The position numbers were made by a program, and so were the translations under genes. This document shows positions 43,201-51,535 of a stretch of 64,000 nt of DNA, one piece after another (the stretch's first letter is position 1; every line of letters begins with the position of its first letter). This DNA comes from Prorocentrum cordatum. Its lineage: Eukaryota; Sar; Dinophyceae; Prorocentrales; Prorocentraceae. The stretch spans positions 15,001 to 79,000 of the forward strand of contig CAUYUJ010017836.1 of assembly GCA_963575745.1 (NCBI GenBank), in the 5' to 3' direction. The notes below the pieces were generated by a model. That model was not told the origin of the DNA and made no database searches. It worked only from the letters and a program-made list of their open reading frames with translations.

Positions 43201-43929
43201 AGGGCGCAGGAGCATCCGAGGCGCCGCGAGGCCTCGGCGCCCGCGCCCAGCCCGCGCCTGGCGGCGGCGGAGGTGACGAGCAGCGGCCCAGCCCCTGCGG
43301 AGGCGGCAGATGCGACCCGTCCAGCGGGATGGAGGGTCAACGGCCACCTCCTCATGGAGTCGCGCGTCGAGAGCGACGTTTCCGAGCCCTTCCTGGTCTG
43401 CGCGGCCTGCTGGATGTACTGCCGCCTCCCCAGGTACGCGCGCCGCGGCCTGGGCAAGCCGCGCGGGGCCAGCGCGGCGGCGGGGCAGCCCAAAAGCAAG
43501 AAGGGATCCAGAGCCCAGGCGCGGTCGGACTTCGCACGTGGGATCCTGCCAGCGTCGAAGGAGCCGATCGCGCCGCTGGCCTCGCCAACGGCAAGCACGC
43601 GCCTGCGCTGGGCGGCGGCACTCCAGGCCAGGCAGGGCCACGGCTCGGAGGTGCAGGCGACCGAGGCGGCGCCCGAGCCAGCGCTGCGGCAGCCTGCTGC
43701 AGCCCCGCCCACGCCGCCTGCGGCTGGCGCTGGTAGCCTGATGGCTGCGCCGCCGAGCGCCACGGCGCCGCGGCGCCTGGCAGCGGCGGCCCCGCGGGCG
43801 GAGGCAGCCGAGCCGCGGCGGATCCGCCCAGGGCTCGAGGGCGTCCTCCGAGCCCACGGCTTCGCGGACGCTGCGGCGGCCCGCGAACGCGGGCGAGCCG
43901 CGAGGGCGGCGGCCGCCCCGCCTGCTTGA
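40225..43929 (+). CDS. retrotransposon ORF2, C-terminal part: RT, CCHC finger, RNase H
   Basis: Continues the endonuclease frame after a one-base offset in the five-C run 40224-40228. RT domain: LGWDAFHPR before motif A VYFDISKFYERID (Asp at 40648), motif B GTIIAGCSCATTLARL (40810-40857), motif C VIDD (catalytic Asp pair 40924-40929; Val-Ile replaces the usual YA/FA), then INWKKTKVL. CCHC finger at 41947-42000 (C, C, H, C). RNase H: Asp in FTDGS 42229, Glu 42376, Asp in MIDC 42436, Asp in RLADQL 42634, a complete DEDD set. A long Ala/Pro-rich tail with a CAACWMYC cluster (43399-43422) resembles the terminal cysteine motif at 51.5 kb. It copies element RNA and removes the RNA strand. No stops for 1,230 codons. 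Confidence 0.85.
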   Translation, partial: PLITADDILEAAKSFPKQTALGWDAFHPRLVLSLGRPFAERMAEVLTAWEQQPQPTAFFTTVIVFLGKPDGGRRPIGIMSMWTRIWSRVRRRYCAKWEADHPLPEVWGKDANTCCDRAAYLHNLGLALARQLGFEAASVYFDISKFYERIDHDLLRQAAEGNGFSVGLLRALCVLYAGPRRASADAAISEPIEVSGTIIAGCSCATTLARLMLHGLLLQARALLPVGRVVNVIDDIAGHGIGSAATLSRTIASFVSGVVEMLADRRLPINWKKTKVLASTAGLQRRLQREPDWRLAAEAFVSGHRDLGVDATAGSHRRVATQVGRELAALRQASRLHKIFGPGLRQARVLRAGPSAKALWGSACNGIPPGRMRALRLAAAKATGKLAPGAALGFLLQCSPRGWRQDPLVVATGLAVLAHTNVRWAGQASAAAIRACIAESARIVRLQRPWAAVRDPISALVLTLQVIGWGLSDDGDSLQDEFGYSVLRYSPAFLAEKAKEAARKAAAFQEYDARPDTLWPWQLPPNWRAINQLLGAAPTETWSSHHCGCLRRLASLSLWPQARLAKRGTDIDDRCLLCGEESGTLAHRHHRCPAWEGWRRDRRPADLKRAAELVSTMGHRYEELFCQGLFVDAQYLVQRPRWDPRWERRSRGWDEGALVVPAGSLVFTDGSCVNNDFPMVRSAGWAVVVLTPDGEWLAQAWGAVPPALLPSQTARAGEDYAAVVALTDIVGHYHLMIDCLGTVGACKDVKRAAAPTAQFAHLWARVGDAAEGVHVKHIPAHRSRAAVEQGVLSEVELYGNRLADQLAKAGAALRAIADEEALLLQGCLARARDAARYAAEFEVQATESGLRDSWPISSLELVDLAPYMAAELDGETDFLHAAAAEPAPGTGGFSPPTSQSQGRGELEAMHDAEGRGAAASATGFLKEPDAEPGDDVGVAQPSAADGGPRLATAAALAAAAAAGASSSRPSPARRRPASAEAPAEVLRRVAQRRAQEHPRRREASAPAPSPRLAAAEVTSSGPAPAEAADATRPAGWRVNGHLLMESRVESDVSEPFLVCAACWMYCRLPRYARRGLGKPRGASAAAGQPKSKKGSRAQARSDFARGILPASKEPIAPLASPTASTRLRWAAALQARQGHGSEVQATEAAPEPALRQPAAAPPTPPAAGAGSLMAAPPSATAPRRLAAAAPRAEAAEPRRIRPGLEGVLRAHGFADAAAARERGRAARAAAAPPA

Positions 43930-43993
43930 ATTTGTTTGCATGAAACCGTGGACCTTTGTCCGCGCCCACAGAGATAAAAAAAAAATGCCCGCG

Positions 43994-44659
43994 CCGTAGC
44001 CGCCTCGGCTCACGAGCCGCGCCGCAGGGCCGCCCCGCGCGCCCGCCGTGGCTCCGACGCCGACGGCGATGGTGCGCCCCCGCTTGCGCCGCGCGCGGTC
44101 GTTGGGGGCGCCTTCGCTCGCGGGCCCCGCCGCCGCTGAGCGCGGCCTCGGCGCTCGAGGAGCTGGAGGCGCGTCGCCGCCGCCGTGGAGGCCGCGGGGC
44201 AGGCGGGCCGCAGTCGTGGCCGCGCGGGCGCGCCGTGGAGCGGAGACCGCGCGTCACCGGCCAGAGCACTGGGCGGTGCGCCTCGCTGCGGCGCTGCTGG
44301 TGGCCCCTGCCGCGGCCGGCCTGGAGGCGGAGGGCGCGCTGCACCGCCTCCTCCCGATGCCCGAGGCCCCCTTTGTGGGCTCCATCTGCCTCGACGACCG
44401 CGTCGTCAAGATGGCGGAGGGTTGAGCTCACGTCGGTTCGGGGTGGAGTACCTTAGACCCCCCGCCTTCCGAGGCGCGCCCCCGCCCGACGCTCAATCGT
44501 CGGCGCGCGGGGGGCCCACGGTGGACGGCCCCGACCCACCCCTTTGATCCCATTTTGGGGAAGGGGTGGCGAGGGCGGCCGTGGGGGCGCTGCGCGCGGC
44601 GGGCGGCGCTCAATTGAATTTGTGTGCAAGATAAGGCTCCGGCTGATAGGTTTAAAAAA
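43994..44659 (+). mobile_element. retroposed cDNA with decayed spliced leader
   Basis: CCGTAGCC followed by GCCTCGGCTCACGAG (43994-44015) is a diverged DinoSL, differing mostly by A-to-G and T-to-C changes plus a small insertion. A 118-codon ORF and 3' region follow to a six-A tail at 44654-44659. ATGCCCGCGCCGTAG lies at both ends (43985-43999, 44659-44673). A TTGAATTTGTGTGCAAGA block at 44614 matches 16 of 18 bases of the big element's 3' end at 43926, which suggests mobilisation by that element or common descent of the 3' end. Confidence 0.6.
44069..44425 (+). CDS. hypothetical protein in retroposed cDNA
   Basis: 118 residues, ATG at 44069, TGA at 44423. Arg-rich N terminus, Ala/Arg-rich middle, a short hydrophobic stretch (WAVRLAAALLVAPAAAGL) and an acidic/basic C terminus ending VVKMAEG. 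I do not recognise it. Its position between an SL relic and a poly(A) tail suggests it descends from an expressed mRNA; in GC-rich DNA an ORF this long can also occur by chance. Confidence 0.35.
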   Translation: MVRPRLRRARSLGAPSLAGPAAAERGLGARGAGGASPPPWRPRGRRAAVVAARARRGAETARHRPEHWAVRLAAALLVAPAAAGLEAEGALHRLLPMPEAPFVGSICLDDRVVKMAEG

Positions 44660-44680
44660 TGCCCGCGCCGTAGTGTGGGG

Positions 44681-44775
44681 ACGATGTTTCCACTATTCTT
44701 GTTTATGTTTGAGCATGTTTTGGGAATATGTTCAAATATTCGTCCAACATCCGCCTGTAGGAGGACACGCCCGAC
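44681..44775 (+). mobile_element. right half of interrupted inverted-repeat element
   Basis: Resumes with ACGATGTTTCC as in the intact copy at 5.8 kb and ends CCTGTAGGAGGACACGCCCGAC, the complement of the left end at 36504. Preceded by AGTGTGGGG, the putative R2 target duplication. Confidence 0.75.
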
Positions 44776-45541
44776 CTCAAGGCCGACTAACGAGGAAGCA
44801 CTGCCCGACGGGGGCCCGCGACGCCGCAGCGCCCTGGCCGAGGATTCGTTCACCGCTTCCGCCCCTGCTCGTGGACGCCGCAGCAGTCGTTGTGGGCACG
44901 CTCGGATCCTCCTCTCCCGAATCTTCCCCGGCGACAGGAGAATCGCTCCTTCAGCTGTCGGCACGAACGAAATCGGTACGGGAAGAATAGGTGCAACCAT
45001 TTTGAACAGGACTCGCTGTCGGTGTCGCCGCGGCCTGTGTCCATTTGAGACAGAAGGCCGCCTGCCCAACAGTGGCCGCTGTTGGTTTGGGACAACATTT
45101 GTTATTGGGCATTCTGCCCACTCTTTCCGTGCCCATTTCGGGCGTCCAAAATTTGTTCCCCTCCCCCCCCTTGAGCTTTCCTGAGTCGCCATCCTCTGGG
45201 GGAGCGGGAAAGAGTGGCCACGGCGCCTGCCTGTTCACTCTCGCCGGCCCTGGCCGGGCGCCCTTTTCCTTGCTGTTTCGGGCTCACTTGAGCCCATGCC
45301 AGTTTCTCCAGCCTTGGCCATCTCCACTCTCATGGCAACTCCAGCGTCCACTCTTCCTGGTCCGAACAAGAAAGGACAGCACAAACACAGCATTTCTGAG
45401 GTCTGCGCGGATGTCCTGGATCTGCACTGGGAGCTCATCCCTGGCGCGCGGGGCGCGCCAGGTGCTGCGCCGGAGGCGCCCCTCGGGGGGCGGGGGGCCC
45501 AGCGACCGACCCAAGAAGTCCGCGTGAACTTCCGCAATGTT
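44776..45541. other. no gene recognised; 35-bp repeat of left flank
   Basis: 44855-44889 (GCTTCCGCCCCTGCTCGTGG plus 15 bases) repeats 36455-36489 with two mismatches, so the same sequence flanks the nested complex on both sides. Frames on both strands overlap and show no domain. Confidence 0.5.
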
Positions 45542-45975
45542 CCCCCGATCAGTGCTTGCACTGAAGGAGTCCCAGCGGAAAGTGAAAGATTTGGCGAACG
45601 TGTCCCGCCGATTATGGTGGCCGGCTGGGTTCCCGGGTTCCCGGTTCCGGGGTCCCGTTTTCTTGGTTATTTGCTCTGGGCCGATTTAGGTGGGTTCCGG
45701 GTTCCCGGGTTCTGGGTCGATCTCTTAATCGGTCAACCATTGATTGGGTATCTTCTTTGGTTTAATAACACCAGAGAAAAAACCCAATCAGTGGATGGTT
45801 TTCGCTAAGGAGATCGACCGGGAACCCTGGAGCCCGGGAACCCAGAACCCGGGAAACCGGGAACCCGGAACCGGGAGCCGGCCGGGAACCCAGCTTGCCA
45901 CCAACATCGGCGGAAATTTTCGCCAAATCTTGCAACCTCCGCTCGGACCCCTTCAGTGCAAGCACTGATTGGGGA
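45542..45975. mobile_element. 434-bp foldback element (almost entirely inverted repeat)
   Basis: The left arm runs from CCCCGATCAGTGCTTGCACT through GATTTGGCGAA, GCTGGGTTCCCGGG, GGTCGATCTC and TTGATTGGGT. The right arm is the complement in reverse order, ending AGTGCAAGCACTGATTGGGG. Only about 10 bp near 45766 are unpaired at the centre. No coding sequence. Confidence 0.8.
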
Positions 45976-46155
45976 ATTATGCTCATGCTTAGGTGCTTTT
46001 TCTCGAGCCTTGCCTTGCTTCCTTAGTGCCTTGGGCGGGGCCTCGTGGGCGCTCGTGGGCGCCCCGTGCCCCGGGTGTATCCGCCGAGGTTCCGCTTGGT
46101 GCCCGCCCCGTGGGCGCCACGTGCTCTGGGTGGGTCCGCCGACGTTTCGCCTGAT

Positions 46156-46480
46156 GCTCGCCCGAGGACGAGGAGGAGGAGGAGGAGGAGGAGGAGGAGG
46201 AGGAGGAAGGTAATGAAGGGGAGGAAGGGGAGGAAGGGGAGGAAGGGGAGGAAGGGGAGGAGGAGGAGGGAGGAGAGGAGGAGAGGTAGAAGTGGAGGAA
46301 GGGGAGGAAGGGGAGGAAGGGAGGAGGGAGGAGGAGGAGGAGGAGGAGGGGAAGGTAATGAAGGGGAGGAAGGGGAGGAAGGGGAGGAAGAGGAGGAGGA
46401 GGAGGAGGAGGAGGAGGAAGGTAATGAAGGGGAGGAAGTGGAGGAAGGGGGGAAGAGGAGGAGGAGGAGGAAGAGGTCGG
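46156..46480. repeat. (GGA)n/(GGAAG)n tract
   Basis: GGA triplets with GGGGAGGAAGG blocks. Flanking GTCCGCCGACGTTTCGYCTGRT-like motifs occur on each side (46134, 46475), so the tract lies inside a short duplication. Confidence 0.85.
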
Positions 46481-46558
46481 CGACGTTTCGTCTGGTGCCC
46501 GCCCGGGGGCGCCTCGTGGATTGTCGTGGGCGCCCCCTGCCTCGGGTGCTGGTTTGGC

Positions 46559-46765
46559 TTGCACGACAGAGCTCAGACCACAGGGCTTGCACCGCACAGC
46601 GTGCACAACATAGCCCGCACCACGCTGGTCCCGCCGCACAGCGCAGACAGCACAACTCGCACCACGCATCTTGCAAAACATGCCCTGCACGACGCAGCTC
46701 GAGCCACCTGCCTTGCACACACACACACACAGCATGGCTTACACAACATAGCTTCCTCTGCATAG
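46559..46765. repeat. degenerate GCACNACNNAGCT minisatellite
   Basis: About 11-12 bp units of the form GCACCACGCAGCTCG over 200 bp, ending in a CA run. From 46766 to 47505 I see no gene. Confidence 0.55.
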
Positions 46766-47507
46766 CGCTCACGTCCGCAGTGCAAGAACTCACTGTGTAA
46801 ACTCCACGCTGGTAACATTATGTTTCTACTCTCTGTGCATTCTGGCCGGCGCTTCTGGGGCAAGCACGAGGCCTCCAGCGGCCGACGGGGACGATACGGA
46901 CGCCTCCGAGACGACCTCGAAGAGGCACAGCTGCTCGAAAGCCGACGTCTTGGACTCTTCTGGGGCGTGCTCCCCGTGTGCACTGCTTAGCCGACGCTCC
47001 CCGACCTCTTCGTGGCGGCACGCCCCGACCCCAGAAAGGCCCGCGCGGGCCTCCGAGAGCTCCTGCGTTCTCGTGCCTTGGAGGGCGCGTGTGGGGGGGG
47101 GGGGCGATAAACGAGGAGGGCGGCGAGGGCTGCAGAAAAGGGGCCCTGTGGGGCCTCCAAGAGGGCACTACATCCGCGCCAAAATGCCGCCCTGCCTTCT
47201 TCCAGGCCTCGCCCGGGCGGAGCACACCTGTCCGTGTCCGCGGCCTTGCGGGCCGGGCCCCTAGGCCACGACCCCCGCGGCTGCGGTGCGCTTTAGTCGC
47301 GCGGAACATACTCGTGCGACCGCATATCCGCGGGATAGCGCCCCGGAGACGAGACCGCGAGGTGGCGGGTATGGATACGTTCGCCGCCCGTGAGCTTTCC
47401 TGCGCTTGTCCCGCTCCGAGATCTGCCGATCGACCTGGCATCAACACGGCGAGCGGGCCCAACATCTTAGCCTCTGCCAGAGGCTAACCAAGCATCTTAG
47501 CATCCAC

Positions 47508-47534
47508 AATCCATCCCAGAGTCTGGGATGGATT
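47508..47534. other. perfect 13-bp palindromic hairpin
   Basis: AATCCATCCCAGA, one G, TCTGGGATGGATT. It directly borders the GGA tract. A second small palindrome GCCTCTGCCAGAGGC lies at about 47471. Confidence 0.75.
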
Positions 47535-47552
47535 TTGAGGAATCTGCGACTT

Positions 47553-48303
47553 GGAGGAGGATGAGGAGGAGGATGGGGAGGAATGGGAGGAGAAGGAGGA
47601 GGAGGAGGAAGGTGAGGAAGGGGAGGAAGGGGAGGAGGAGGAGGAGGAGGAGGACGAGGAATGAGGAGGAGGAGGAGGGGAGGAGGAGAGGAGGAGGGGA
47701 GGAGGTGGAGGAGGAGTAGGAGGAGAAGGATGACGAGTGAGGAGGAGGAGGAGGAAGCAGGAGGAGGAGGAGGCGTGAGGAGGAGGAAGGAGGAGGAGGA
47801 GGAGGCGGAAGGAGGAGGAGGAGGAGAAGGAGAAAGGAGGAGGAGGAGGAGGAGGAGACGGAGAAGAGGAGGAGGAGGAGGAGGAGGAGAGAGGAGGAGG
47901 ACGAGGGAGGAGGGGAGGAGAGAGGGGGAGGAGAGGAGGAGGAGGAGGCGGAAAGAGGCGGAGGAGGAGGAGGAGGAGAAGGAGGAGGGGATTGAGGGGC
48001 GGAGGATGAGGAGGACGAGGAGGAGGAGGAGGAGGAGGAGGAGGAGGAGGAGAAGGGGGAGGAGGAGGAGGAGGAGGAGGAGGAGGAGGAGGAGGGGAGG
48101 AGAGGAGGAGGAGGAGGAGGAGGAGGAGGAGCAGCAGCAGCAGGAGCAGGAGGGGGAGGAGGAGGAAGAGGAGGAGGAGGGAGCGGAGGAGGAGGAGGAG
48201 GAGGCGGAGGAGGAGGAGGAGGAGGAGGAGGAGGATGAGGAGTAGAGAAGGAGAGAGAGGAGAGGAGGAGGAGGAGGAGGAGGAGGAGGAGGAGGAGGAG
48301 GAG
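47553..48303. repeat. (GGA)n tract, 750 bp
   Basis: Almost pure polypurine GGA with rare ACG, TGA and CAG interruptions, the longest purine tract in the window. Glu/Arg and Ser/Pro frames are artefacts. Confidence 0.95.
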
Positions 48304-48555
48304 CTCTACGAGTCGCACCGGGAACGAGCAGGATAGCGCCTGCCGTGCACTGCAGCCAGCGCTTCCGGACCTCGGCGGCGCCCCCCCGACTGCCCTCGCC
48401 GCCCCCGCGGGCCGAGACAGAGCGGGGCGGGGCCGGAAGCCCCTCGCGAAGCGCATCGTGAAGATCCGAGGCGCCGCGGTGCCGAGGCGGGCATGGGGGC
48501 TTGCGCGTCACTCCTCGGCCTCCTCTCTCGTCCTTGCCCTCCGTCCTCTCCCTCC

Positions 48556-48852
48556 CGCCAGCCCCGCCGGTCCCCCCCCTCCCCCACCCCCCACCCTCTC
48601 CCTCCCTCTCCTCTCTCCCCCCTCCCCCCCCCTCCCCCCCTCCTCAATCCTTCTCCTCCTCCTCCCTCCTCCCCTCCTCCTCCTCCGCCTCCTTCTCCGC
48701 TCCCCTCCTCTCCTCCTCTCTCCTCCTCTCTCCTCCTCCTCCCTCATCCTCCTCCTCCTCCTCCTCCTCCGCCTCCTCCTCCGCCTCCTCCTCCTCCTCT
48801 CCTCCTCTCTCCTCCTCCTCCTCCTCCTCCTCCTCCTCCTTCTCCTCCTCCA
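48556..48852. repeat. (TCC)n tract
   Basis: Polypyrimidine complement of the preceding GGA tract, separated from it by about 250 bp of mixed GC-rich sequence. Confidence 0.95.
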
Positions 48853-49599
48853 TGTGGTGGGCGCGTGGAGCAAGGTGCGCCGGGGCGCCCCAGCGATCTG
48901 GGAGGTGCCCTCGGGGCGCCCGCGGCGAGCCCCAATGGTCGCCCAGTGGCCGCGCGGGGAGTCTGAAATCCGGCCGACCAGCCTTTCCCGCCCTGGGTGC
49001 GTCTTGGTCCAGTCTGGCCCGTTTACCCTTCGGACAATGGTCGGCGAGGCAAGCGGTGCAGATGCCATCGGCGCATTCCGGTCCGTTTGGACATTCGGCC
49101 CGTAGTTTCGGACAAAACGTGATTCAGTGGGAAGGGGGGGTGGTCGGACGTCAGATGTGGCGCGAACGCGCTTTGCTTGTCCCTCGCCATCTCTCCCCCC
49201 GCCTCCCTCCGCGGGTTCGGCGTGGGCGACAGCGCGGGGCAATTCCTTCCGCGCCTTTCATTTCCTCTCCCGGAGGGGGCCGCGGGTCTGGACGTCATGC
49301 GACATCTACCAGCTGCCTAAGGAGCAGCACAAGTTCTACTCTGGCCGCGCTTTTACCCAGGGGCCCACCGTTTCAAAAACGACCCGAAGGGATCAGCCTT
49401 TTCGGTTTTCGGACCCGCTGGCCCGTTGGTGGGCCGAGGTGGCCACCCTGGCCGCCATCGGGGAGCAGTCTGCTGGGAAGGCGGACCTGGGCCAAGACCC
49501 CACGCCCCAGGGTAAGGAAGCTATTTTGAGGCTCTCCGAGAGGGCGCACTCTGTCCCCTCGGGACCCTCCTTGGCCTTAGAGCCAGCTGCTGCCCTGTC

Positions 49600-50397
49600 G
49601 TGGAAGATCTGGCTCCGAGACCGCAGCAGCTAGGGCTTCTCGAGTGGCGCACCCTTCGTGAAACGGCGAAGGCCAATGCGGCCCAGGCCAAGCAAGCGGC
49701 AGCCAGAGCTTCATATGCTGAGTGTAAGGTCTGGGTTGCAGAATCTCTTTCGGACAAGGTTGGAAACCTCCACCGCTTTTCCAAGCCTAAGGCTAAGGTC
49801 ACCTCGGAGCTGCTTTCTGATGAGGGGGTGACAGGTTCGCCTCTCGAGCTGATGGACCTGCGTAGGTCCCGATGGGCTGCAAAATGGACGGCTCCCGATT
49901 TGAACGCGGCGTGGCAGAGGGTCGAGTCGGCCTTCCAGCGAGGCCGCGCCTCTGCCAAAAAAGAATCCCTCCCAGCGCTCACCTTGGAGCACCTCCAAGG
50001 GGCTTTGCGGCAGATCCCTGTCCAGACTGGGCGTGGGATTGAGAACCTCGGCCCTCGGGACGTCCAGGAGCTGGGGCCCCAGGGCCAAACCGAGCTGCTG
50101 CAAGTTTTCCACGCAGCGGAAGCTAATCTTGCCTGGCCTTGGCAGCTGCTGCCGTCTATCATCGGCCTCCTGCCTGAGGACTCTGGCGGCCCACGGGCGA
50201 TCGCCCTTCTGTGCTGGTTGTCCAGGCTCTGGAGCCTCCTCCGTAAACAGATCTCTCGGGACTGGCTGGAGGGGGAGGCGGGTTTCTGGGACGAGGCCAT
50301 TCGAGGCAGCAGCGCCCTCAGGGCGGCAGTTGGCAGGCATTTCATGGACGAGGCTGCAGATGCCATCGGGATTTCACACGCCAGCATTCTTTTTTGA
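49600..50397 (+). pseudogene. RT N-terminal region, broken at a T run
   Basis: 265 codons from ATG 49600. Ala-rich helical linker, then an RT fingers region (LTLEHLQGALRQIP, LLPEDSGGPRAIALLCWLSR). The frame ends in TGA at 50395, inside the six-T run 50390-50395. A one-base offset there joins it to FFDIKECYD, RT motif A, in frame 2. Confidence 0.7.
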
Positions 50398-51514
50398 CAT
50401 AAAAGAATGTTATGACTCCCTGGATGTAGGCCTTCTTATGCACAGGTGCTTGGACCTAAGGCACTCCCCCACGGTCCTTCTCCTATCGGCCCAGCTTTAC
50501 ATGGGCCCGCGGATTTTAATCATGACGGCAGGTTTCTGGCCCAAGGCTCGGCTCTCCCAGGCGGGGGTGAAGGTCGACTCTATCCTGTGTCCCCGTTGTG
50601 AGGTTGAGCCCGAGACCGACCTTCACCGCTGCTGGACCTGTAGTGCCAATAATGATATTCCCCGCTGTGCCGACACACAGCATTTAAAAGACCAGGCAGT
50701 CCAGGGTGCTCTGTCGCATCCATGCTACTGGCTTCGAGGCCTCATCCCCAGAGAGTGGACGGCTATCCCAGAGCCACCAGACGAGTTGCTGATCCAGCTA
50801 GACCCGCGGATCGACGCGCCAAGTTTCCCTGTGCCAGGTGCGAACCCGCATAACCTTCTAGGGGCCCTTCTCGTGGACGGGAGGGTTTGGCTGAGCGGGG
50901 ATGCGTCGGGGGGAAGGCACTCTAGCCACGCTAAGCTGCGTCGTATCACCTGGTCTATTGTCTCTGTTGCCTTTGGGGCCGATCCCATGGAGGTGCCTCT
51001 GCCTTTTTGTGCTTCTGGTGGTTTTGGTGGGGCTCTCCCTGGCCCGCGTCAGGGAATCAACCGGGGCGAGTTATTTGCCCTCAAGGAGGCCTTTTTGGCA
51101 CCCCCAGGCAGGGACCTGACTTATGTTACTGACAGCGCCTACGTCCAGCGAGGTGTCTTCAGTCTGCGCTCGAAGGCCCGATGGAGGCCGAGGACGAATC
51201 GGGACCTCTGGCACCTCGTCCGGGAGCTCTGGGGGGCCCGTGACGTCCTCGTTGTGAAGGTCGCGAGCCACGCGACCGCGTCCGAGTTTGATCGAGCGTC
51301 AGACGAGTTGAAGGCTTTGTTTCAATTCAACGAGCTGGCTGGCAAGCTAGCTGATAGGTTTTCTCCAGCTGCGCAGGTCCCGAGCGCGGCGGCAAATTCC
51401 CTCCTGGAGCTCGAGACGGAGGCCAAGGCCATCCGCGCTCGTTTGTCTAGTATATTGGTTACTATGCCTTCGTACCGCCCAGGGGGAGAATCCTCCAGAG
51501 CTGCCGCGCAATGA
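50390..51514 (+). pseudogene. RT motif A joined to CCHC finger and RNase H (RT palm deleted)
   Basis: Motif A FFDIKECYDSL at 50390-50422 is followed by only about 40 residues before CPRCEVEPETDLHRC, a CxxC...HxxC finger that normally lies after the complete RT. Motifs B and C (the YADD motif) and the thumb are missing, an in-frame deletion of roughly 200 or more residues. RNase H residues remain: Asp in GDASGG 50900, Glu in RGELF 51068, Asp in TDSAY 51131, Asp in KLADRF 51353. TGA at 51512. Confidence 0.8.
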
Positions 51515-51535
51515 CCTATCAGGAGGAAGTTAGAT

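Larger units (their letters stand above)
36725..43985 (+). mobile_element. full-length non-LTR retrotransposon with DinoSL 5' end
   Basis: Starts with an exact 22-nt dinoflagellate spliced leader (36725-36746, TCCGTAGCC to GGCTCAAG) and ends in ten A (43976-43985). AATGCCCGCGCCGT precedes it (36712-36725) and follows the poly(A) (43984-43997), a 14-bp target-site duplication. This is the signature of reverse transcription and insertion of a trans-spliced, polyadenylated mRNA. Gene order: ORF1 with zinc finger and coiled coil; then endonuclease, RT, CCHC finger and RNase H. Two frame discontinuities (about 38160, and C run 40224-40228) separate the coding parts, so this copy may not be autonomous unless frameshifting is used or the C-run length is an assembly error. 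Confidence 0.85.
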
